Shown: positions 16,166 to 25,119 of the stretch, one piece after another
How positions within the stretch are numbered: the stretch's first letter is position 1
How the letters are laid out: each line of letters begins with the position of its first letter
Assembly (NCBI GenBank): GCA_937876865.1
Contig: CALEFF010000042.1
Location: 1 to 44,592 of the forward strand
Direction: 5' to 3'
DNA length: 44,592 nt
Origin: an uncultured Bacteroidales bacterium
GTDB lineage: Bacteria > Bacteroidota > Bacteroidia > Bacteroidales > P3
Notes under the pieces: model-generated
Seen by the model: the letters and a program-made list of their open reading frames with translations, nothing else
What the model was told of the DNA's origin: nothing
Databases searched by the model: none
Made by a program: the position numbers and the translations under genes

Positions 16166-18580
16166 TTATTTTTCGTTATTTGAGTAGTAACTTCCGTAGC
16201 GATAACCATATTTGTAACCATATTTATAGCCATATTTGCCGTATTTACCGCTATCTTTTTCAGTTCCGTTAAGTATGCAAGACATATTTTTGAATGTTCC
16301 ATTAACATAATGATTTTGTAAATCGCCTAACATACTTCTTTCTAAAAGTCCTGCTCTAATAATGAAGATTGTTCTATCTACACTCTTTTCTATGATGTGT
16401 GTATCTGTTACAATTTCAATCGGAGGACAGTCTACGATTACGTAATCAAACTCTTTCTTAAAGTTTTCAATCATTGTTTTAAACGAGTCTTGCGATAGCA
16501 ATTCGCTCGGATTTGGTGGAATTGTTCCAACGGGTAAAATATGTAATGAATTATAGGCTTTGTCTTGTACTACGACATCATTTACATTTGAAATCCTTCC
16601 TGCTAAGAAGTCGGAAATACCTAATTTTGGTGCTCCTACGTATTGAGATGTAGAAGCGTGGCGTAGGTCGGCGTCAATTACTAAAACTTTTTTGTTTTGA
16701 ATTGCTAAGGCTATTGCTAAGTTGATAGAGATAAATGATTTACCAGAACCTGGATTGTATGAGGTAAGAGCAATTGAGTTTGTGTTGTTATCTTTTATCA
16801 TAAAGTCCAAATTGGTTCTTAAACTACGAAATGCTTCGTTTATAACATTTCTACTTCCTGCCTTAACAACGATTTTTTTGTCCTCTGGTTCAGTTTTTTT
16901 CTTGAAACGTGCAAATCCTGTACGCTTAGGGAAACAATTTGGAACTTCTCCTAAGAAAGGAAGGGTTATGTTTTTTAAATCTTGTCGTCCGCGAACGGTT
17001 GTTGTAAAGTATTCTTTAAGAACAATAATCGCTAAAGGAATAGCAAAACCTATGATGAATCCTATTAAAAGTATCATAGTCCCTCTTGGAGCAATAGGGA
17101 AGATGCTTGTTCTTGGTTGTTGAATTAAACGTGTGTTATAGGCGGTAAATGCTTGTGAAAGTTCGTTTTCTTCACGTTTTTGTAATAGATATAGGTATAG
17201 AGATTGTTTTACGGCTTGTTGTCTTTCAACTGATAACAATACTTTTGCTTGATTTGGATTTGAAGCAAGTTTTGCTGAGGTTTGTTTTTCTGTTCTTTGT
17301 AATTGGCTCATTTGATTTTGAAGAACAGTTATTTGATTGTCAACTGAAACTCCAATAATTCTACGCATTTCCATTAAGGCCTTGTCCATATCCTTTACAA
17401 GAACGTTCTTTTCACTACTATTGGCAACTAAGTTGTTTCTTTCCAATAATTTTGCATTGTGTTCTGCAATCATTCTCTCAATATTAGAGTTTTGAATTCC
17501 TGAGTTCACAGGTAAAAGTTCAGAGGTAATTGCATTTTTTGAAAGATAGTCTTTGATATATCGAGCCATCCAAATTTGATTGCTTAACTCTCTTATTTCT
17601 TCGTTTAATTCTGTGCTTTGCTTTAAATACATATCGGCTACCGCATTAACGTCAGGTAAGAGATTGGCAGATTTGAATGAAGAAATATCACTATCAACGT
17701 TTGCTAATTCGTTTTCAATTACTAATAAACGGTCATTGATAAATATTGATGTTGAATTGGCAATTTGGTTCTTGTCTTTAATCCAGTGTTCGTTGTAAAC
17801 AACAATTAAAGTGTTTAAAAAGTCTTCTGCCCTTTGAGGAGATACATCACTTACTGAAAGGGTTATAACATCGGCTTCTTTGTTATTTTGTTCTACTCCT
17901 AATCTATTTGAATATTTTTCAACTGCGTAATTTTTGCTTGAACGATTAACAAGTATTTCGTTAGTCTCTGATACGAGTTGTATGTTGTAATGAATAGTTG
18001 GTGTAACGATTAAATTTCCGTAAGGTGAGGATATAGTGTCGTGCAAACGTCCTTCAATTTTTTTATCTTTAAACTCTTCTCCATTGAATTTCATATCGGT
18101 TATAACATACTTTTCTTTTCCTAAAAGTTTTAAAGTAAATGAAGCGACAGCATTGTCTGCAAGTTCTGGCATTGATACTGTAACAGGTAGACTTGTGCCG
18201 TAAAGAAGTTTGTTATAAAAGAATCCTGGTTTGCGATAATCTGTGTGGAGTTTTAATCTATCAACAACCTCTACCATTAAGTCAGGAGAACTAAATGCGA
18301 TTATTTCATTCCATACATTAGTGTTGCTTTTGAAAAATCCCATATTAGCAAAGGCTTCTTCCCCTGACATAGAATTGCCCTTGGAATCTGATTTTATTTG
18401 TATTTCTGCACTTGTTGAATATGATGGCTCTACGGTTTTTGTGTATAGAAACGCTATTGCAACTGCTAAAACAATTGAAATGGCAAACCAATACCATTTT
18501 GAAATACAAAAATAGATTATACTTCTAATGTCAAGTATTTGTTCTTCTTGTTCTTGTTTGAAATTTTCTTTTTGTTCCAC
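16166..18580 (-). CDS. wzc: Wzc-like polysaccharide co-polymerase and BY-kinase
   Basis: An 804-aa inner-membrane protein. The first membrane segment is near residues 32-50 (WYWFAISIVLAVAIAFLY), followed by a periplasmic Wzz-type domain and coiled coils, then a second membrane segment (MILLIGFIIGFAIPLAIIVL, about 505-525). The cytoplasmic bacterial tyrosine kinase domain has Walker A NPGSGKS, Walker A' VLVIDADLR and Walker B YVIVDCPP. The C-terminus is an obvious autophosphorylation cluster with about ten tyrosines in KYG/RYG repeats. It controls polymer length and export together with the Wza-like protein upstream and the phosphatase downstream. Confidence 0.95.
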   Translation of the reverse strand: MEQKENFKQEQEEQILDIRSIIYFCISKWYWFAISIVLAVAIAFLYTKTVEPSYSTSAEIQIKSDSKGNSMSGEEAFANMGFFKSNTNVWNEIIAFSSPDLMVEVVDRLKLHTDYRKPGFFYNKLLYGTSLPVTVSMPELADNAVASFTLKLLGKEKYVITDMKFNGEEFKDKKIEGRLHDTISSPYGNLIVTPTIHYNIQLVSETNEILVNRSSKNYAVEKYSNRLGVEQNNKEADVITLSVSDVSPQRAEDFLNTLIVVYNEHWIKDKNQIANSTSIFINDRLLVIENELANVDSDISSFKSANLLPDVNAVADMYLKQSTELNEEIRELSNQIWMARYIKDYLSKNAITSELLPVNSGIQNSNIERMIAEHNAKLLERNNLVANSSEKNVLVKDMDKALMEMRRIIGVSVDNQITVLQNQMSQLQRTEKQTSAKLASNPNQAKVLLSVERQQAVKQSLYLYLLQKREENELSQAFTAYNTRLIQQPRTSIFPIAPRGTMILLIGFIIGFAIPLAIIVLKEYFTTTVRGRQDLKNITLPFLGEVPNCFPKRTGFARFKKKTEPEDKKIVVKAGSRNVINEAFRSLRTNLDFMIKDNNTNSIALTSYNPGSGKSFISINLAIALAIQNKKVLVIDADLRHASTSQYVGAPKLGISDFLAGRISNVNDVVVQDKAYNSLHILPVGTIPPNPSELLSQDSFKTMIENFKKEFDYVIVDCPPIEIVTDTHIIEKSVDRTIFIIRAGLLERSMLGDLQNHYVNGTFKNMSCILNGTEKDSGKYGKYGYKYGYKYGYRYGSYYSNNEK

Positions 18581-18596
18581 GATGACTATTTTTTAA

Positions 18597-19418
18597 TTAT
18601 CTAATAAATACCAATAATACTGAGGTTAAAAGAGAGGCTACTGAAATCCAAAATGAGGTTGAACGTACATTGTTTCCGTTTACGGTAGATTGTCTCATTC
18701 TTGTGTCGTTTGGCTCTACATATACGATGTCATTTTGTTTTAAATAAAAGACAGGTGAGTTGAAAACATCTTGTGCTGAACATAGATTAACTCTGTATGT
18801 TTTTTGAACGCCGTTTTCTTTTCTCATCACCAAGACATTGTCTCTTTTTCCATATATTGTTAAATCGCCTGCCGCACTTAGGGCTTCTGTAAGAGTAAAA
18901 ACATCTTTGTCTATTGCATATCGTCCGGGTCTTGTTACTTCTCCAATTATTTCAACGTTTAAGTTCATATATTCTATTGTAACAACGGCTTCTGTCGCTT
19001 GCTCTTGTGCAATTATTGTTTGTTTGATTTTGTGTTCTGCTTCTTCACGTGTTATGCCTGCAACGTGAACTTGACCTATTGCAGGTACATCAATAAATCC
19101 TTCTTTGTCTATTGTGTATCCTGAAACTTGTCCATTACCCGAGGTGCGTCCTAATGCGGTAGAGTAACCTAAGCGTTGAGAAACGTAGGGTAAATTAAAT
19201 AACTCTGTAAGCTTTGGATCTTTACAATTGACAATTACAGAAATTTTGTCTCCTGGCATTAAAATTATTTCTTGTGCAGGAGGAACGTCTAATTCCGCTA
19301 TTGAATCTACATCTTGATAATATACAATACCTTCTGTTGAAGCACAAGAATGCAGAAACAACATTGCGATACCTACAAAACTTAGTTTAAGATACAAACT
19401 TCTTTTGTTGAATTTCAT
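18597..19418 (-). CDS. wza: Wza-like polysaccharide export outer-membrane lipoprotein
   Basis: This 273-aa protein has a lipoprotein signal (lipobox LHSC, Cys25) followed by the Poly_export domain (PAQEIILMPGDKISVIVNCKDPKL, then GYTIDKEGFIDVPAIGQVHVAGITREEAE). An SLBB domain comes next (NVEIIGEVTRPGRYAIDKD...LTEALSAAGDLT), and a C-terminal hydrophobic helix (FWISVASLLTSVLLVFI) is typical of the Bacteroidetes branch. It forms the export channel with the Wzc-like protein, whose gene starts 16 nt downstream. Confidence 0.94.
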   Translation of the reverse strand: MKFNKRSLYLKLSFVGIAMLFLHSCASTEGIVYYQDVDSIAELDVPPAQEIILMPGDKISVIVNCKDPKLTELFNLPYVSQRLGYSTALGRTSGNGQVSGYTIDKEGFIDVPAIGQVHVAGITREEAEHKIKQTIIAQEQATEAVVTIEYMNLNVEIIGEVTRPGRYAIDKDVFTLTEALSAAGDLTIYGKRDNVLVMRKENGVQKTYRVNLCSAQDVFNSPVFYLKQNDIVYVEPNDTRMRQSTVNGNNVRSTSFWISVASLLTSVLLVFIR

Positions 19419-19424
19419 ATTATT

Positions 19425-19970
19425 TTAATTTTTAATTACTTCTATTAAATCAAGATCTACCTCTGCCATTACAACTGCTAATAACTTATCTAACATTACT
19501 ACAACTTTCTTATTACGTTTGCCTTTTACTTTTACAAATATTCCTTCAACTCCATCAAAATTTCCTCCTATAATCCTCACTCTCGTTCCTTTTTCTATGT
19601 TTACTTCTTCTGGCGATAGATAAGTTATTTCTTCTTCAAAATTCTCTACTACCCTTATAAAACGTTGCATTTCATCGTCTCTAACGACAATTTTCACGCT
19701 TCCTTCACTAGACTTATTGACCAAATATTGTAAGTTCAATATCTCTTGTTTCAAACCCTTGATAACGGACAATGAACTATGAACAAAAATTAGATTGTTT
19801 ACTGCTGGCATTAACTCATATGAAGTCTTACCTCTTTTTTTTACAATCTTCCTTCGTTTTGGCACAAATGTCTCTATACCCTTTTCTTGTAATTTCAATT
19901 GCACTTTTAACTCATTTCTATATGGTACTCTCATTGCATACCACAAAACTTCATTATCTTTGTGCAACAT
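19425..19970 (-). CDS. upxY: UpxY/NusG-like transcription antiterminator
   Basis: A 181-aa NusG paralogue. The N-terminal NusG-type domain begins WYAMRVPYRNELKVQLKLQE and ENNLIF-type strands follow (PAVNNLIFVHSS). A KOW domain lies near residues 125-160 (GTRVRIIGGNFDGVEGIFVKVKGKRNK). UpxY-type proteins are the first genes of Bacteroidales capsule loci and prevent premature termination in their own operon. This one is first in its operon and 6 nt upstream of the Wza-like gene. The leader is short (about 25 nt if the promoter call is right), unlike the longer leaders of classical Bacteroides capsule loci. No UpxZ gene is present. Confidence 0.9.
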   Translation of the reverse strand: MLHKDNEVLWYAMRVPYRNELKVQLKLQEKGIETFVPKRRKIVKKRGKTSYELMPAVNNLIFVHSSLSVIKGLKQEILNLQYLVNKSSEGSVKIVVRDDEMQRFIRVVENFEEEITYLSPEEVNIEKGTRVRIIGGNFDGVEGIFVKVKGKRNKKVVVMLDKLLAVVMAEVDLDLIEVIKN

Positions 19971-19999
19971 ACTATTTACAATTTTTCAAATAAATTTTG

Positions 20000-20032
20000 C
20001 AAAAGTAATAAAATATTATGGAAAGCGACAAA
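20000..20032 (-). promoter_or_regulatory. Predicted promoter of the polysaccharide operon
   Basis: On the minus strand TACTTTTG (20000-20007) matches TAnnTTTG, and TTTG at 20029-20032 lies 21 nt upstream, slightly wider than the usual spacing. It gives a leader of about 25 nt before the UpxY start. Confidence 0.55.
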
Positions 20033-20050
20033 CTAATGATTGAAAAAATA

Positions 20051-20135
20051 AAACAAAGAATAAAATTTTTAATTCAAAGAGATAATTTTTTAAATGAAAG
20101 AAATAATTTACTAATTTAAAGAAATAATTTATTGA
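20051..20135 (+). repeat. 21-bp tandem intergenic repeat upstream of ileS
   Basis: Four degenerate units follow the pattern NNCAAAGAAATAATTTNTTAA. Their CAAAG-equivalent anchors start at 20054, 20075, 20096 and 20117, exactly 21 bp apart. The array lies between the divergent polysaccharide and ileS promoters. Read in the CAA-AGA frame it spells heptads such as IQRDNFL and NERNNLL. The same family recurs at three other places in the window. Confidence 0.75.
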
Positions 20136-20142
20136 TTTTTAT

Positions 20143-20150
20143 TATTTTTG
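20143..20150 (+). promoter_or_regulatory. Predicted -7 element of the ileS promoter
   Basis: TATTTTTG matches TAnnTTTG and would give a leader of about 20 nt. No good TTTG is seen 19-21 nt upstream, because that stretch is occupied by the 21-bp repeat. Confidence 0.45.
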
Positions 20151-20176
20151 CAGTCATTTTATAAATAATAACGAAT

Positions 20177-23100
20177 ATGAGTACAAAATACGCAGAGTAT
20201 AAACAACTTAATTTAACTCAAATCTCAGATGAGATATTACAAAAGTGGCAAAAAGAAGGCACTTTTGAAGAATGCTTGAAATTAAGAGAAGGAGCAAAAC
20301 CATTTATCTTCTTTGAAGGTCCACCTTCTGCAAACGGGCAACCAGGAATTCACCACGTTATGGCCCGTACAATAAAGGATATTTTTTGTAGATATAAAAC
20401 ACAAAAAGGATTTTATGTTGCGAGAAAAGCAGGTTGGGATACTCACGGATTACCTGTTGAACTAGGAGTAGAAAAACAATTAGGTATTACCAAAGAAGAT
20501 ATAGGAAAGAAAATATCTGTTGATGAATATAATGCGGCTTGTCGTAATGAGGTGATGAAATATAAGGATATGTGGGATAAACTTACTGTTCAAATGGGTT
20601 ATTGGGTAGATTTGAACGACCCATATATCACTTTTAAAAATGAATACATAGAAACCTTGTGGTATTTATTAGGAATACTTCACGAAAAAGGTTACCTATA
20701 TAAAGGATACACAATTCAACCATTTTCTCCAGCAGCAGGAACAGGTTTAAGTTCTCACGAATTGAATATGCCAGGCTGTTATAGAGATGTAAAAGATACA
20801 ACAGCTGTTGCACAGTTCAGAGCGAAAAATCAAGAAGAAATAAAAACAAAATATTTAGCAGGAGAAAATCTTTCAGAAGATGTTTATTTCTTAGCTTGGA
20901 CAACAACTCCTTGGACTCTTCCTTCAAATACAGCTTTGGCAGTAGGTCCTAATATAGATTATGTTTTCGTTAAAACATTTAATCCTTACTCAGGACTTCC
21001 AATGATTGCAGTTGTAGCAAAAGCATTGTTAGGTTCTTTCTTCCCAGAAAAGAATGCAGAATTATCATTTGAAGAATATAAAAGTGGAGATAAAGCTATT
21101 CCATTTAAAATATTAGCAGAATGTAAAGGTAAAGACTTAAAGGGAGAAGAATATGAACCATTGACTGATTTTATTACTCCAATGGGTAATGCCTTTAAAG
21201 TAATAGAAGGAGATTATGTTTCGACAGCAGATGGTACAGGTATAGTTCACATTGCACCAACCTTTGGAGCAGATGATGACCGCGTAGCAAAACAAGCAGG
21301 AATTGTACCGATGTTTGTTGTGGATAAAGAAGGTAAAAATCAACCAATGGTAGATAGAACAGGCAAATTCTTTAAAATAGAAGATTTAGATGAAGAATTT
21401 GTAAGCAAATATGTAAAAGAATCATATAAGGAGTTCGCAGGAAGATATGTTAAAAATGCGTTTGATTCTTCTTTAACAGAAAAAGACCCCACACTTGATG
21501 TAGATATTTGTGTTTATTTAAAACAATCCAACAAAGTATTCAAAATAGAAAAACATACACACAACTATCCACATTGTTGGAGAACAGATAAACCTATTCT
21601 TTACTACCCATTAGACAGTTGGTTTATAAGAACAACTGCTATAAAGGATAGAATGATAGAATTAAACAAAACAATAAATTGGAAACCTGAGGCAACAGGT
21701 AGTGGACGTTTTGGAAATTGGCTTGAAAACCTTGTAGATTGGAATTTAAGTCGTTCAAGGTATTGGGGAACACCTCTTCCAATTTGGAGAACAGAAGATG
21801 GAAAACACGAAATTTGTATTAGCTCTGTTGAAATGCTTTCTAACGAAATAGAAAAGAGTATTGCGGCAGGCTATATGAAAGAAAATCCATATAAAGACCA
21901 TAAAAATTACGATAGTTTTGATTTACATAGGCCTTATATTGATTCAGTTATTTTAGTAGCTCCAAATGGTGAAAAAATGAAAAGAGAAACAGACCTTATA
22001 GATGTTTGGTTTGATTCAGGAGCTATGCCATACGCACAAGTTCATTATCCATTTGATTGCAATGATAAGGAATTAGCAAACAATTTCCCTGCTGATTTCA
22101 TAGCGGAAGGAGTAGATCAAACACGAGGTTGGTTCTTTACACTTCACGCAATTGCAACACTTTGTTTCGATACAATATCATTTAAGAATGTAGTTTCAAA
22201 TGGCTTGGTGTTAGACAAAAATGGAAACAAAATGTCAAAGCGTTTAGGAAATGGAGTTAATCCTTTTGACATTTTATCTCAATATGGACCTGACGCAACA
22301 AGATGGTATATGATTACCAATACACAACCTTGGGAAAATTTGAAATTTGACCCAAGTGGAATTGATGAGGTAAGAAGAAAATTCTTTGGAACATTATATA
22401 ATACCTATTCTTTCTTTGCTCTTTATGCGAATATAGATAACTTTACTTACGCAGAAAAAGATGTTGCAAACCAAGAACGTCCTGAAATAGACCGTTGGAT
22501 ACTTTCAGAACTTAATTCATTGATAGATTTTTGTGATAAATCTTATTCAGACTACGAACCAACAAAAGCAGGTAGAGCAATAGCGAACTTTGTAGATGAA
22601 TATTTGAGTAATTGGTATGTAAGATTATGTAGAAGACGTTTTTGGAAAGGAGAATACTCACAAGATAAGATTTCAGCCTATCAAACACTTTACACTTGCT
22701 TAGAAACGCTTTCACAACTTATAGCCCCAATAGCACCATTCTTTGCAGAAAGATTATTTACCGATTTAAATAATGTTAGCAAACGTCATTGCTCATTCTC
22801 TGTTCACGCAACAGACTTCCCACAATGCGATTCTTCGTTGATAGACAAAGAATTGGAAGAAAGAATGCAAATGGCACAAAAGATTTGCTCATTGGTGTTA
22901 TCATTAAGAAAAAGAAACAACCTAAAAGTTCGTCAACCGCTTTCAAAAATAATGATTCCAGCAAAAGATGCTCATCAACAAAATCAAATAGAAGCTGTAA
23001 AAGACTTAATACTTTCAGAAGTAAACATTAAAAATATAGACTTCTTGACAAAAGAGAATAATGTGTTGGTAAAAAGCATAAAAGCAAACTTCAAAACATT

Positions 23101-23596
23101 AGGACCAAAGTTCGGACCTAAGATGAAAGCAATTGCATCTGCTATTACTTCGTTCACACAAGAAGACATAGCACAAATAGAAGCAGAAGGAAAATATTTG
23201 CTTAATATAGAAAATGCAGAAATTGAAATAATGCTTTCAGATGTTGAAATAATCACACAAGACATTCCAGGTTGGGTAGTTACAAATGAAGCAGACCTTA
23301 CAGTAGCCTTAGATACTACTATTACAGATTCGTTACGTCAAGAAGGAATATCAAGAGAACTTGTAAACAGAATACAAAACATAAGAAAAGAACAAAACTT
23401 TGACGTTACCGATAACATAATAGTAGAAATACAACAATGTGAATTGCTATGCCAAGCAGTAGATACATTTAAAGAATATATTTGTAGCGAAACATTAACA
23501 AAAGAATTAAAATTTGTTGATGCGATAGAAAATCCTTTACAAACAATAGATGTAATCGAAGGCGAAGAATTAGCAATCAATATTAGAAAAGCATAA
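20177..23596 (+). CDS. ileS: Isoleucyl-tRNA synthetase (type 2, GIHH variant)
   Basis: This 1139-aa class I synthetase charges tRNA-Ile. Signature regions are GPPSANGQPGIHHVMARTIKD (residues 48 onward), WDTHGLPVE, the CP1 editing domain (TTTPWTLPSN and the DGTGIVHIAPTFG block), DQTRGWFFTL, and KMSKR at 685-689. The HIGH motif is swapped to G-I-H-H at 57-60. KMSKR, rather than KMSKS, and the C-terminal region place it in the eukaryote-like type 2 branch, which tolerates mupirocin. Type 2 enzymes with a GxHH motif are known to be exceptionally resistant. It appears to be the only IleRS in the window and is followed 2 nt later by lipB. Confidence 0.97.
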   Translation: MSTKYAEYKQLNLTQISDEILQKWQKEGTFEECLKLREGAKPFIFFEGPPSANGQPGIHHVMARTIKDIFCRYKTQKGFYVARKAGWDTHGLPVELGVEKQLGITKEDIGKKISVDEYNAACRNEVMKYKDMWDKLTVQMGYWVDLNDPYITFKNEYIETLWYLLGILHEKGYLYKGYTIQPFSPAAGTGLSSHELNMPGCYRDVKDTTAVAQFRAKNQEEIKTKYLAGENLSEDVYFLAWTTTPWTLPSNTALAVGPNIDYVFVKTFNPYSGLPMIAVVAKALLGSFFPEKNAELSFEEYKSGDKAIPFKILAECKGKDLKGEEYEPLTDFITPMGNAFKVIEGDYVSTADGTGIVHIAPTFGADDDRVAKQAGIVPMFVVDKEGKNQPMVDRTGKFFKIEDLDEEFVSKYVKESYKEFAGRYVKNAFDSSLTEKDPTLDVDICVYLKQSNKVFKIEKHTHNYPHCWRTDKPILYYPLDSWFIRTTAIKDRMIELNKTINWKPEATGSGRFGNWLENLVDWNLSRSRYWGTPLPIWRTEDGKHEICISSVEMLSNEIEKSIAAGYMKENPYKDHKNYDSFDLHRPYIDSVILVAPNGEKMKRETDLIDVWFDSGAMPYAQVHYPFDCNDKELANNFPADFIAEGVDQTRGWFFTLHAIATLCFDTISFKNVVSNGLVLDKNGNKMSKRLGNGVNPFDILSQYGPDATRWYMITNTQPWENLKFDPSGIDEVRRKFFGTLYNTYSFFALYANIDNFTYAEKDVANQERPEIDRWILSELNSLIDFCDKSYSDYEPTKAGRAIANFVDEYLSNWYVRLCRRRFWKGEYSQDKISAYQTLYTCLETLSQLIAPIAPFFAERLFTDLNNVSKRHCSFSVHATDFPQCDSSLIDKELEERMQMAQKICSLVLSLRKRNNLKVRQPLSKIMIPAKDAHQQNQIEAVKDLILSEVNIKNIDFLTKENNVLVKSIKANFKTLGPKFGPKMKAIASAITSFTQEDIAQIEAEGKYLLNIENAEIEIMLSDVEIITQDIPGWVVTNEADLTVALDTTITDSLRQEGISRELVNRIQNIRKEQNFDVTDNIIVEIQQCELLCQAVDTFKEYICSETLTKELKFVDAIENPLQTIDVIEGEELAINIRKA

Positions 23597-23598
23597 AT

Positions 23599-24264
23599 AT
23601 GCACTTGAATTTTATAAATTGGGGGCTGAAAGCATACGATGAAGCACTAAAAGAACAAGAGGAAATATTTAACAAAAAAGTAAATCAAAAACTTCTTGCT
23701 CAGAAAGACATTTCACAAGACTTTATTGTATGCCAACACCCCCATGTTTATACGCTTGGCAAACATGGAAAAGCCTCAAATCTTTTAGCAAACGAGCAAT
23801 TTCTTCAAAAAATCAACGCAACATTTCATCGCATCAATCGCGGAGGAGATATAACCTATCATGGACCGGGACAAATCGTAGGATACCCAAGTTTAGACTT
23901 AGACACTTTAGGTTTAACACTTAGAACCTACATAGAAACCATAGAAGAAAGTGTTATTAAATTGATGAAAGACTATTCAATAAACTGTGAAAGACTAAAA
24001 GGAGCGACAGGAGTTTGGATAGACGCACACACAAGTAAAGCAAGAAAGATTTGTGCGATAGGAGTTAAAGCCTCAAGAGGAATAACCATGCATGGATTTG
24101 CTTTAAATGTTAATACCGATTTACAATATTTTAATTACATTAACCCTTGCGGCTTTACAGATAAAGGAGTAACCTCTTTAAAAAATGAATTAAACTCTTC
24201 AACCCCTTTAGAAATAGAGAAAATCCAACAAGAATTGTATCAACATTTTTTTAACTTAATATAA
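23599..24264 (+). CDS. lipB: Octanoyltransferase LipB
   Basis: This 221-aa enzyme moves octanoyl from acyl carrier protein to lipoate-dependent enzymes, the first step of lipoate synthesis. Family motifs are QHPHVYTLGKHG, RGGDITYHGPGQ (residues 81-92), ARKICAIGVKASRGITMHG with the expected catalytic lysine K150, and INPCGF with the thioester cysteine C184. It starts 2 nt after the ileS stop, so the two are probably co-transcribed. LipA is not in the window. Confidence 0.96.
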   Translation: MHLNFINWGLKAYDEALKEQEEIFNKKVNQKLLAQKDISQDFIVCQHPHVYTLGKHGKASNLLANEQFLQKINATFHRINRGGDITYHGPGQIVGYPSLDLDTLGLTLRTYIETIEESVIKLMKDYSINCERLKGATGVWIDAHTSKARKICAIGVKASRGITMHGFALNVNTDLQYFNYINPCGFTDKGVTSLKNELNSSTPLEIEKIQQELYQHFFNLI

Positions 24265-24270
24265 AGTAAT

Positions 24271-25095
24271 ATGAAAAGACAAGAATTAGTAAACCTTATA
24301 AGAAGTAAAAAAAGTTTCTTATGCGTAGGGTTAGATAGTGATATAAACAAAATACCAAAACACCTTCTTACAAAAGAAGATCCTGTTTTTGAGTTTAATA
24401 AAGCAATAATAGATGCTACACTTCCTTACACCGTAGCCTACAAACCAAATCTTGCTTTCTACGAATCAAGAGGCATAGAAGGATTAGTTAGCTTAAAAAA
24501 AACAATGGATTATTTGCGTCAATTTAAAGACGAATGTTTCACAATAGCTGACGCAAAACGTGGAGATATTGGCAATACCTCAGAACAATATGCAAAAGCC
24601 TTTCTTTCAGAAGAAGGAGATTTTAAATTCGATTCAATGACAATCGCTCCATATATGGGAGAAGACAGCGTAAAACCATTCACCGTTTATCCAGAAAAAT
24701 GGGTTATACTTTTAGCCCTAACATCTAACAAAGGAGCAAACGATTTCCAATTCATAAAAGATGAAAACGGAAAACCATTGTTTGAAACCGTTTTAGCAAA
24801 ATCACAACAATGGGCAAGTGAAGATAATCTTATGTTTGTATGTGGAGCAACCCAAGCAGAAATGTTTACAAAAATAAGAGAAATAGCACCAAAACATTTT
24901 CTACTTGTACCAGGAGTAGGAGCACAAGGAGGATCTTTACAAGAGGTTTGTAAGTATGGACTTAACAAAGATTGCGGATTATTAGTCAATTCTTCAAGAG
25001 GGATAATTTTTGCAGATACAAGCGAAAACTTTGCAGAAGTTGCAGCTCTTAAAGCAAAAGAATTGCAAGAAGAAATGGCATCTTATCTGAGATAA
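24271..25095 (+). CDS. pyrF: Orotidine 5'-phosphate decarboxylase (type 2)
   Basis: This 274-aa enzyme converts OMP to UMP, the last step of pyrimidine synthesis. The catalytic signature ADAKRGDIGNTSEQYA (D94, K96, D99) is the long-form pattern of the type 2 subfamily, and VPGVGAQGG is the phosphate-binding loop. It starts 6 nt after lipB in what looks like an ileS-lipB-pyrF transcript. Confidence 0.96.
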   Translation: MKRQELVNLIRSKKSFLCVGLDSDINKIPKHLLTKEDPVFEFNKAIIDATLPYTVAYKPNLAFYESRGIEGLVSLKKTMDYLRQFKDECFTIADAKRGDIGNTSEQYAKAFLSEEGDFKFDSMTIAPYMGEDSVKPFTVYPEKWVILLALTSNKGANDFQFIKDENGKPLFETVLAKSQQWASEDNLMFVCGATQAEMFTKIREIAPKHFLLVPGVGAQGGSLQEVCKYGLNKDCGLLVNSSRGIIFADTSENFAEVAALKAKELQEEMASYLR

Positions 25096-25119
25096 AACAA
25101 AAAATAAAACGATAAAACA

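Noticed and set aside
20051..20135. CRISPR or insertion-sequence origin of the 21-bp repeats
   Set aside because: Units are tandem without unique spacers, and there is no transposase or target duplication. They are kept as an unexplained repeat family.
23338..23604. Minus-strand open frames inside ileS and other long genes
   Set aside because: They lie opposite strongly conserved coding sequence and have no recognisable protein features.
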